Both the position numbers and the translations under genes were made by a program. This document shows positions 7,987 through 13,101 of a DNA stretch of 13,101 bases, piece by piece. Origin of the DNA: an uncultured Pseudomonadota bacterium (GTDB taxonomy: Bacteria > Myxococcota_A > UBA796 > GCA-2862545). The notes under the pieces are model-generated. The model ran no database searches, was not told where the DNA came from, and saw nothing but the letters and a program-made list of their open reading frames with translations. Location: NCBI GenBank assembly GCA_937891875.1, contig CALATR010000839.1:1-13101 (forward strand), given 5' to 3'. The first letter of the stretch is position 1, and each line of letters starts with the position of its first letter.

Positions 7987-8042
7987 GACGAGAGAGGTTG
8001 CATCCTGCCGCGTGGAAGTCCAACCCCTCACGTCCTGACCCC
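7979..8042. repeat. Inner hairpin: 22-bp inverted repeat with 20-base loop
   Basis: The left arm 7979-8000 (GGGGTCAGGACG, then AGAGAGGTTG) and the right arm 8021-8042 (CAACCCCTCA, then CGTCCTGACCCC) pair at 20 of 22 positions, with a 20-base loop at 8001-8020. The outer 12 pairs are perfect. It lies between two convergent genes, so it could stop transcription from both sides, but there is no T-tract on either strand. Confidence 0.7.
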
Positions 8043-8253
8043 GTGAGTCCGGAGCCGGGATCTTCCAGCCGAGAGGCGTCCTGCTGGCCAGGAACAGGCG
8101 ACCGGGTCCATGAATCCGCCGCCGCCAGCCCGACGCCGTCCGACCCTCCGCGCCGTCTCTCTGCCCCCTCTGTGCATTCCTCTGTGCCTCTGGGCCTCTG
8201 TGCCGAGCACCGCAACGACCCTCCCCCAGACTCTGCCTTCCCGATCCGCCACC

Positions 8254-9336
8254 TCAACCGCTCACCGCGTCGATCTCCTCCTGCACGACGGCATCACCAT
8301 CCCGGTCCGGCACCCGCTCCTTCGCCAGCCGACCCAGGCACCACACCGCGGCCGCCCGGACGACCGGCTCCTCGTGGGTCAGTGCCGCGGTGGCGGGCGC
8401 GATGCCGCCAGGATCCCCGAGGTTGGCGAGCACGAGCAGGGCGTTGCGCTTGAGGCCGGCGGCGCCGGGTCGGCGGAGGGGGGTGCCAGTGAAGCGGTCG
8501 AGCACGGCCTCGTCGGGGGTGGCGAGCAGCTCGGGCAGGTCGATGAAGGCGTTCCTCGGCAGCAGGTCCGGGTGAGGCTCGGGGGCGGCGGCGTGGTTGT
8601 GGGGGCAGACCTCCTGGCAGAGGTCGCAGCCGAAGAACCACCTTCCGAAGCCTGCTCTCAAGGGTCTGGGCGGCAGGTCTCGCGCCTCGATGGTCCAGTA
8701 GGCGATGCAGCGGGTGGCATCGAGGGAGAACGGCGCGGGGAACGCATCGGTCGGGCAGCGATCGAGGCAGCGGGTGCAGCGACCACAGAAGTCCGGGCGG
8801 GGGAGGGGGGGATCGGGCGGCAGCTCGCAGTCGAGGAAGAGCACGGCGAGGAAGAACCACGAGCCCCGGGACGGCACGATGGCGAGGGTGTTCTTGCCGA
8901 GGAAGCCCAGCCCGGCCAGGCGCGCCCACGAGCGCTCGAGGATGGGGGCCGCGTCGACCCCGCCCCAGGATCCGACCCCGTGCTCACGGGACAGGGTCTT
9001 CTTGAGGCTGCGCAGGCGCTTGCCGACCAGGTTGTGGTAGTCGCGGCCCCAGGCGTAGCGAGCGACCCTGCCGGTCAGACCTCCCGGATCGGGCGGTGGT
9101 GAGACCGCGTGGTCCCACGCCAGCACCACGGCCGAGCGCGCCTCGGGCAGCCGCTCGGCAACATCCGCGCGCGGATCGCGACCCCTGGCGAGGTAGCCCA
9201 TCTCGCCGTGGTGGCCGGCGGCGATCCAGGCGTCGTAGACGTCGATCCCGGGGGTCGGGCGGACCATCGGCGCGACCCGGACCGCGGTGAAGCCGAGCTC
9301 TGTGGCCAGACGATCGATGGTGGCGCGCGTCAGCAT
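8254..9336 (-). CDS. queG: Epoxyqueuosine reductase QueG
   Basis: Last step of queuosine synthesis on tRNA: a cobalamin-dependent, double [4Fe-4S] enzyme reduces epoxyqueuosine at the wobble position; cytoplasmic. 360 residues, close to the usual 370-390. Motifs: RYAWGRDYHNLV (93-104); GVDAAPILERSWARLAGLG (126-144), with Asp128 as the predicted proton donor; FLGKNT (145-150); first cluster set CGRCTRCLDRCP (Cys184, 187, 190, 194); CIAYWTIE (210-217); second set CDLCQEVCPHN (Cys237, 240, 244; Cys210 completes the eight). The C-terminus (LKRNALLVLANLGDP, VVRAAAVWCLGRL) is HEAT-like, as in the family. ATG start at 9336 without an obvious ribosome binding site; the conserved N-terminus supports it. 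It starts only 23 bp from the divergent lipoprotein gene. Confidence 0.95.
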   Translation of the reverse strand: MLTRATIDRLATELGFTAVRVAPMVRPTPGIDVYDAWIAAGHHGEMGYLARGRDPRADVAERLPEARSAVVLAWDHAVSPPPDPGGLTGRVARYAWGRDYHNLVGKRLRSLKKTLSREHGVGSWGGVDAAPILERSWARLAGLGFLGKNTLAIVPSRGSWFFLAVLFLDCELPPDPPLPRPDFCGRCTRCLDRCPTDAFPAPFSLDATRCIAYWTIEARDLPPRPLRAGFGRWFFGCDLCQEVCPHNHAAAPEPHPDLLPRNAFIDLPELLATPDEAVLDRFTGTPLRRPGAAGLKRNALLVLANLGDPGGIAPATAALTHEEPVVRAAAVWCLGRLAKERVPDRDGDAVVQEEIDAVSG

Positions 9337-9338
9337 GG

Positions 9339-9358
9339 CCCGGCGGTTAACCCGGCGG
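9339..9358. repeat. Direct repeat CCCGGCGG-TTAA-CCCGGCGG in the queG/lipoprotein start gap
   Basis: CCCGGCGG occurs at 9339-9346 and 9351-9358, separated by TTAA. The pair fills almost the whole 23-bp gap between the two divergent start codons, so any bound protein would affect both genes. This could equally be chance in GC-rich DNA. Confidence 0.4.
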
Positions 9359-9359
9359 C

Positions 9360-9830
9360 GTGCGACTCCTGATCCCCGCCGTGCTGCTCCTCGCCGCCTG
9401 TGAGCCCGACTGCCCCGCGCCGTCGGACGTGGACGGCACCTGGCTGCTCCATTCCGTGGTCATGACGCAGGAAGGCGGCGATGATCCGGCCTTTCCCAGC
9501 TATCACTCCCCGGCCAACGGCACCCATGCCTGGGCGCTCACCTGGGGCTCGAGCGAGCTCGGCGACGTCGACGTGAAGCTCGACGGACGGGACATGAGCG
9601 GCGTCGGCGCCTGGGATCCCTACGCCTGCGGGGCCTTCTCGCTGGACGTGAGCGGCACCCACATGGGCGAGACCGGCACCCGGCACGCCTTCGAGGCGAC
9701 GCTCGACCTGGTCCTGTGGGACGACCGTCTGGATGGCGCCTATGAGTGGGCTGAGGACTGGACCGACCGGGAGGGCTCCCAGTCCGGTACGTTCACGGCA
9801 CAGGGGCGGATGTCGGGTACCAGGCCCTGA
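9360..9830 (+). CDS. Small putative lipoprotein of unknown function
   Basis: 156 residues. The N-terminus MRLLIPAVLLLAAC is a short lipoprotein signal with lipobox LAAC, putting the modified Cys at residue 14; the protein should be anchored in the inner or outer membrane. The remainder (DVDGTWLLHSVV, GAYEWAEDWTDREGSQSGTF) is Gly/Asp/Trp-rich and probably beta-stranded, like small lipocalin-type or META-like lipoproteins, but I recognise no family. There are further Cys residues at CEPDCPAP and YACGAF that could form a disulphide. Start is GTG at 9360; no later start would leave a usable signal peptide. No clear ribosome binding site precedes it. It converges on the EEP gene, 13 bp away. Confidence 0.75.
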   Translation: MRLLIPAVLLLAACEPDCPAPSDVDGTWLLHSVVMTQEGGDDPAFPSYHSPANGTHAWALTWGSSELGDVDVKLDGRDMSGVGAWDPYACGAFSLDVSGTHMGETGTRHAFEATLDLVLWDDRLDGAYEWAEDWTDREGSQSGTFTAQGRMSGTRP

Positions 9831-9843
9831 TCCCCTGCATGGC

Positions 9844-11073
9844 CTACGGGGCCTCGGGCACGGGGTCGGGACTGACGTCCGGGTCCAGCGGCTCCATCAC
9901 CTCGTCGACCTCGACGGCGGGGGTGTGCAGGTCGAGGGTCTTCAGCGCGAGCGCTGCGCCGTAGCCGAAGTGATCGGAGAGGTGCAGCGGCTGGGTCTGC
10001 TTGCCGGTGTCGACCTGCACCGCCTGATCGTAGCGGCGGCCCTGGGTCGTCGGGGCCAGTCCGCGCAGGAAGAGGTGGTCGAGGAGCGCGTTCTTCGTGT
10101 CGCCCTCCTCGGCATTGAGCAGGTTCTCTCCGCACCAGGTGCACACGGGCTCGGACAGCAGGGAGGCGGCGTCGGTGTAGCCGGCATCGACGATGGCCTG
10201 GCAGGAGTCGGGGATCTCGGGGTCCAGCCCTGCCGTGGCGTCGGGCAGGCCGCAGTTGAAGTCGCCGGTGAGCACGACCGGGCCGCCGTGGTCGCCCGCG
10301 TGGTCGAGGAGCCGGTCGACCTGGGCGCGGTTCTCGGCACCCCAGTCGGCGAAGGAGCCGGGGTAGGGGGCGATGCCCTCGAGGTCTGCGGTGAGGTGGG
10401 CGCAGTAGACCCGGACCGGCCCCCCGTCGACGTCCACGTCGGCCCACAGGGCGGAGCGACGGTTGAGCGTGGCGATGTCGGTGAAGTCGAGCACCCCGGA
10501 CCCGGCGAGCGGGCGCCTGGACAGCAGCATCAGCCCGGTCGAGCCGTCGTAGGCGTAGGTCTTGGCGGCCCGGAACGGCGAGAGCAGGGCGAGCACCGCC
10601 GAGAGGCTCGAGCGGCCGACCTGGGCGAACAGGGCCTGGGCGCAGTCGGGGTTCTCCTGCCGCAGCTGGTCCAGCTCGTTGTCGCACCTGGCGATGATGC
10701 AGTCGGTCTTGGCATCGCCGGAGAGGTCGCCACAGCGGGTGGACATGCAGTTGACGAAGCGACCCTCGCCGAAGAGCTCCCCGCGCTTGCAGGCGGGGGC
10801 GTGGTCGGCGCGCTGCACGACCACGGGGGGCACGAGCCGGTGGGGGTAGGCGTCCTGCAGCGCGCGCTCGATGGCCCGGCGGTCGGAGCTCTCCCACACC
10901 TCCTGCAGGCACACGACGTCGGCGTCGGTCCGAGACAGGGCGTCGATGATGTAGGGGCGACGCGCCTTTGCGTGATCGACGAAGCCATGGGCCAGCCCCG
11001 CGTTGAACGTCTCGACCGTGAGCGTGGGCTCGTCGGCGAGGGCGGGCAGGAGGGACAAGGCGAGCAGCAGCAC
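9844..11073 (-). CDS. Secreted endonuclease/exonuclease/phosphatase (EEP) family protein, neutral-sphingomyelinase-like
   Basis: DNase I-fold metal-dependent phosphodiesterase; the substrate may be a phospholipid or a nucleic acid. 409 residues. A compact signal peptide (MLLLALSLLPALA, then DEP) indicates export. Active-site signatures in family order: TFNAGL (Asn24), VVCLQEVW (Glu58), YCAHLTA (His226), LTGDFNCG (Asp271, Asn273) and LSDHFG (Asp367, His368). The layout of the N-terminal part (RRPYIIDAL, DADVVCLQEVW) and the LSDHFG end recalls neutral sphingomyelinases. Residues about 88-176 form an insertion with six Cys (95, 109, 114, 125, 130, 144); the whole protein has twelve, suggesting disulphides. 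The C-terminal tail is acidic and Pro-rich. Start GTG at 11073, with GGAGG four bases upstream; the open frame further up is antisense to the next genes. Confidence 0.86.
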   Translation of the reverse strand: MLLLALSLLPALADEPTLTVETFNAGLAHGFVDHAKARRPYIIDALSRTDADVVCLQEVWESSDRRAIERALQDAYPHRLVPPVVVQRADHAPACKRGELFGEGRFVNCMSTRCGDLSGDAKTDCIIARCDNELDQLRQENPDCAQALFAQVGRSSLSAVLALLSPFRAAKTYAYDGSTGLMLLSRRPLAGSGVLDFTDIATLNRRSALWADVDVDGGPVRVYCAHLTADLEGIAPYPGSFADWGAENRAQVDRLLDHAGDHGGPVVLTGDFNCGLPDATAGLDPEIPDSCQAIVDAGYTDAASLLSEPVCTWCGENLLNAEEGDTKNALLDHLFLRGLAPTTQGRRYDQAVQVDTGKQTQPLHLSDHFGYGAALALKTLDLHTPAVEVDEVMEPLDPDVSPDPVPEAP

Positions 11074-11077
11074 GGAG

Positions 11078-11082
11078 CCTCC
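11078..11082 (-). promoter_or_regulatory. Ribosome binding site for the GTG start of the EEP gene
   Basis: The minus strand reads GGAGG here, four bases before GTG 11073. This start yields a clean signal peptide, whereas the open frame continues over a thousand bases upstream, antisense to other genes. Confidence 0.5.
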
Positions 11083-11154
11083 GGGCGGGGCGGAGGATAA
11101 TGCGCGGACGCTCCAACGACCGGTTACCCGCGAGTCCACTCCCTGGGAGCTGAC

Positions 11155-11943
11155 GTGCTGTCCATCGTCGTGTCCGTGCTGGTCGCTCTCCTCGTCTCGG
11201 CGGTGGTCTACCCCATCTTCGGGACCTGGTACGCGCCCATCGTGCCCGCCCTGCTCGCGGGTGGCCTGACCTTCTACGGCCTGTTCCAGTTCTTCAGCAA
11301 GCGCGTCCAGAACGAGATCGTTGGCATCCAGGGCCTGCTCGCCGGCCGCGACATCGACGGCGCCGAGGCGCTGCTCGACAGCATCCGCTCCCGCTACGGC
11401 AAGTGGGTGCTGCTGCTCGACCAGCAGATCTCGGCCCAGAAGGGCATGCTCCGCTACGCCCAGATGAAGTGGGACGAGGCGAAGCCGCTGCTCGCCAAGG
11501 GCACGCTCTACAACTGGCAGGCCCGCACCGCGCTCGCCGCCATCGCCTACCGCCAGGGCGACAAGGAGGAGTGCTGGAAGCAGCTGGACAAGGCCAGCAA
11601 CGCCGGCGGCAAGGAGGCGATGGTCTTCGTCGTCTGGGCGGTGCTCGCCACCCGCGCCGGCGATCGGGACCGCGCCCTCGACGCGCTCTCCAAGGGCCTG
11701 AAGAAGCTGCCCGACTCGAAGGTGCTGAAGGACCTGCACAAGAAGGTCGCCAACAAGAAGAAGATCAAGCCCAAGGACCTGCCCGAGGCCTGGTTCCACT
11801 TCTTCCCCGAAGACCTCATGCAGCAGATGATGGTCAAGGGCCGCAAGGGCGGACCTCCGCAGCTGCCTCCGGGCGTGCAGCCGCGCTACCAGCAGCCCTT
11901 CCCCCAGCCGCGCGGCGCCAGCAAGAAGATGCGTCGCGGCTGA
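11155..11943 (+). CDS. Membrane protein with two N-terminal helices and a TPR-like region
   Basis: 262 residues, no named family recognised. Two hydrophobic segments at about 3-20 and 27-47 (MLSIVVSVLVALLVSAVVYP; IVPALLAGGLTFYGLFQFF) form a membrane hairpin. Residues about 55-195 look like successive TPR-type helix pairs (GLLAGRDIDGAEALLDSI, LAAIAYRQGDKEECWKQL, AGDRDRALDALSKGLKKLP), which usually bind other proteins. Then comes a Lys-rich stretch (KKVANKKKIKPKD, 196-208) and a basic Pro/Gln-rich tail (229-262). The start is GTG at 11155, with GGAG five bases upstream. It is divergent from the EEP gene across 81 bp; a GATAAT hexamer at 11096-11101 lies there but without a matching -35 box. Likely a scaffold or assembly factor; this is inference. 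Confidence 0.82.
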   Translation: MLSIVVSVLVALLVSAVVYPIFGTWYAPIVPALLAGGLTFYGLFQFFSKRVQNEIVGIQGLLAGRDIDGAEALLDSIRSRYGKWVLLLDQQISAQKGMLRYAQMKWDEAKPLLAKGTLYNWQARTALAAIAYRQGDKEECWKQLDKASNAGGKEAMVFVVWAVLATRAGDRDRALDALSKGLKKLPDSKVLKDLHKKVANKKKIKPKDLPEAWFHFFPEDLMQQMMVKGRKGGPPQLPPGVQPRYQQPFPQPRGASKKMRRG

Positions 11944-12034
11944 TCCCGGGCGTTGCTCCGACGCCCCGACGCACCCTGGCGCTGCGGGGGACCGGCCGGC
12001 GCGCGCGTGTCGGGACCTGCGCGCTACACTCGGG

Positions 12035-12050
12035 CTCCGTCTTCGGAGGG
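12035..12050 (+). promoter_or_regulatory. Shine-Dalgarno sequence within a small hairpin, upstream of the exonuclease gene
   Basis: GGAGGG stands at about 12045-12050. CTCCG (12035-12039) and CGGAG (12044-12048) can pair around a TCTT loop, covering most of it. The site is 38 bases ahead of the GTG at 12089 but exactly eight bases ahead of an ATC codon in the same frame at 12059, which bears on where translation starts. A TACACT hexamer (12025-12030) lies just upstream without a visible -35 box. Confidence 0.3.
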
Positions 12051-12088
12051 ACGCGCCCATCGACCTGCTGGACCAGGATCTGCGCGAG

Positions 12089-12910
12089 GTGCCGCTCGCG
12101 GTGCTCGACTTCGAGATGACCGGCCTGGACCCGGAGCGCGACCGGGTGTGCGAGGTCGCGGTGGTGCGGGGCGCGTTCGACCGGGTGGACGCCGAGTTCC
12201 AGTCCCTGGTGCGGCCGACGGTCAAGGTGAGCAAGGGCGCGCGCAAGGTGCACGGGCTCACCGATCAGATCCTGCGCCGGGCTCCGATGTTCAAGCGCAT
12301 CGCGCCCGAGCTGGTGAAGCACCTCGAAGGCGCCGTGCTGGTCTGCCACAACGTGCCGTTCGACGTCGGCTTCCTGCACCGCGAGCTCGACGACGTGGGC
12401 ATGCCCTTCGCTCCGCCGGTCAGCCTGGACACCTTGCTGATGGCGCGACGCTTGTTTGCCTTCAAGAGGAACAATCTCGAAAATGTCGCCCGCGACCTGG
12501 GGGTGGTCTTCGACCAGGACCACCGGGCCCTGCAGGACGCGCGGGCCACGCTTCAGGTCTACCGCGCCATGGTCGACATCCTCGCGCCCGACGGCGGCGT
12601 GACCGTGCGCGACCTGCTGGACCTGATGGGCGCGCTCGCGCCGGACTCGCCGCGTCGCCTCGAGCAGAAGCGCCTGCTGCGCAAGGCGTTTGCCGACAAG
12701 GTCACCGTGTTCATCGACTACCTGTCCACCGGCGATCCGCGCCTGCGTCCGGTGCACCGGGAGATCGGCCTGTACGCGCTCTCGCTGCCCTACATGCAAG
12801 GCTTCTGCTTCTTGCGACAAGGGGAGAGGGTGTTCCGCCTCGATCGCGTCCACCACGTGGAGCCCGGCGGACGTCCCTACGAGATCCCGGAGTTCGAACG
12901 TCGTGTCTAG
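12089..12910 (+). CDS. DnaQ-like DEDDh 3'-5' exonuclease with a WYL-like C-terminal region
   Basis: Metal-dependent exonuclease of the polymerase III epsilon superfamily. Counting from GTG 12089 (273 residues): DFEMTGL with Asp7 and Glu9, VHGLTDQ (54-60), CHNVPFDVGFL with Asp92, and DHRALQDARAT with His145 and Asp150 give the full DEDDh set. Residues about 205-258 (VTVFIDYLSTGD ... REIGLYAL ... RVFRLDRVHHVE) read like a WYL domain, a ligand- or nucleic-acid-binding module. There is no polymerase or helicase domain, so the role may be repair or RNA/DNA trimming rather than replication proofreading. The frame is open upstream and IDLLDQDLREVPLAVLDFE looks like natural protein, so translation may begin near 12059. 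The stop overlaps the next gene by eight bases. Confidence 0.88.
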   Translation: MPLAVLDFEMTGLDPERDRVCEVAVVRGAFDRVDAEFQSLVRPTVKVSKGARKVHGLTDQILRRAPMFKRIAPELVKHLEGAVLVCHNVPFDVGFLHRELDDVGMPFAPPVSLDTLLMARRLFAFKRNNLENVARDLGVVFDQDHRALQDARATLQVYRAMVDILAPDGGVTVRDLLDLMGALAPDSPRRLEQKRLLRKAFADKVTVFIDYLSTGDPRLRPVHREIGLYALSLPYMQGFCFLRQGERVFRLDRVHHVEPGGRPYEIPEFERRV

Positions 12911-13101
12911 CCAGCGGGCCCTGCAGGTTGCCCAGGTGTGTCGGATCGGCTGGCCACACCGGGGGGGCATGGAGTCCGTCGTGGGCGGCCTGTCGTCGGC
13001 GCTGGTGCGGCGGGGCCACGCGGTGCGCGTCGTGACCCTCGACCGGGCGATCACCACCGGGGAACCCCTTCCTGCCGGCATCTATGGCGGGGTGCCCTAC
13101 A
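12903..13101 (+). CDS. Glycosyltransferase family 4-type protein, N-terminal fragment (runs off right edge)
   Basis: 66 codons of a GT-B fold glycosyltransferase. VAQVCRIGWPHRGGMESVVG followed by GLSSALVRRGHAVRVVTLDR is the classic N-terminal acceptor-side pattern of GT4 enzymes (a Gly-rich loop after strand one, then a helix with an RGH turn leading to the next strand). The UDP-sugar-binding C-terminal domain lies beyond the window, so sugar and acceptor are unknown; polysaccharide or glycolipid assembly is likely. The start is GTG at 12903 inside the last codons of the exonuclease gene, with GGAG (12889-12892) ten bases upstream. The overlap suggests coupled translation with the exonuclease. 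Confidence 0.82.
   Translation, partial: MSSQRALQVAQVCRIGWPHRGGMESVVGGLSSALVRRGHAVRVVTLDRAITTGEPLPAGIYGGVPY

Larger units (their letters stand above)
7834..8208. repeat. 375-bp segment bounded by 43-bp imperfect inverted repeats
   Basis: The left arm (7834-7876) begins GCTCGGCACAGAGGCACAG and contains three tandem GGCACAGA units at 7838-7861. The right arm (8166-8208) read on the minus strand begins GCTCGGCACAGAGGCCCAG. By hand alignment 38 of 43 positions agree without gaps. On the plus strand the right arm shows CTCTGTGC at 8168-8175, 8180-8187 and 8196-8203, with CTCTGGGC between the last two. I see no clear target-site duplication outside the arms. It may be a non-autonomous element, a structured termination region, or two independent insertions of a dispersed repeat. 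Confidence 0.75.
7768..8253. other. Gene-free convergent gap with nested inverted repeats
   Basis: 486 bp between the LON-domain gene stop and the queG stop (convergent). The open frames across it are low-complexity Arg/Pro/Gly translations without motifs and look spurious. It contains a 43-bp imperfect inverted repeat built from 8-bp units (arms 7834-7876 and 8166-8208), continued inward by GAGGGTCGGA at 7884-7893 against its complement at 8139-8148, and an inner hairpin at 7979-8042. No transposase remnant is seen. Confidence 0.7.

Noticed and set aside
7838..8203. CRISPR-like array
   Set aside because: The repeats are 8-bp tandem units with almost no spacers and appear in inverted orientation; there are no cas genes.
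9822..9854. Bidirectional terminator between the lipoprotein and EEP genes
   Set aside because: AGGCCC and GGGCCT can pair, but the stem is only six pairs around a 21-base loop, has no T-run, and lies partly in coding sequence.
11074..12261. Upstream extension of the EEP reading frame on the minus strand
   Set aside because: It is antisense to the TPR-like and exonuclease genes; a GTG with GGAGG and a signal peptide lies at 11073.
11834..13081. 415-codon open frame on the minus strand
   Set aside because: It is antisense to the exonuclease and glycosyltransferase genes, whose catalytic or family motifs are clear.

Overview
The window is GC-rich bacterial DNA (I judge it near 70% G+C by eye) with densely packed genes on both strands. 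By my start calls, nine of the twelve genes begin with GTG or TTG. The base composition, the long intergenic 8-bp repeats, the stand-alone LON-domain protein and the small lipoproteins suggest a myxobacteria-like (Myxococcota/deltaproteobacterial) genome or a relative. This is inference only; there is no rRNA or marker gene here to settle it.

Layout, left to right. (1) 1-563, minus: N-terminal part of a PP2C-type Ser/Thr phosphatase, divergent from (2) 690-2387, plus: a secreted gamma-glutamyltranspeptidase. (3) 2388-2838: gene-free convergent gap with a palindrome and tandem 8-bp repeats. (4) 7022 down to 2839, minus: a three-gene unit reading rhomboid-TPR membrane protease, thioredoxin reductase, PfkB/adenosine-kinase-like kinase, the last two overlapping by ATGA. 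(5) 7120-7767, plus: a LON substrate-binding-domain protein, divergent from the rhomboid gene. (6) 7768-8253: second gene-free convergent gap, holding nested inverted repeats. (7) 8254-9336, minus: epoxyqueuosine reductase QueG, divergent by only 23 bp from (8) 9360-9830, plus: a small lipoprotein. (9) 9844-11073, minus: a secreted DNase I-fold (EEP) protein resembling neutral sphingomyelinases, with a cysteine-rich insertion. (10) 11155-11943, plus: a two-TM protein with TPR-like helices. (11) 12089-12910, plus: a DEDDh exonuclease with a WYL-like C-terminal region, overlapping (12) 12903 to the right edge, plus: the start of a GT4-type glycosyltransferase.

Most genes are housekeeping or envelope functions: thiol redox (TrxB), glutathione/gamma-glutamyl turnover (GGT), tRNA queuosine (QueG), nucleoside salvage (PfkB), membrane proteolysis (rhomboid) and signalling (PP2C). 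I see no defence island, CRISPR array, tRNA, rRNA, transposase or phage gene. I do not find convincing evidence for a wholly new system. The less ordinary items are the repeat architecture of the convergent gaps, the exonuclease-WYL-like fusion, the three-part rhomboid and the cysteine-rich insertion in the EEP protein.
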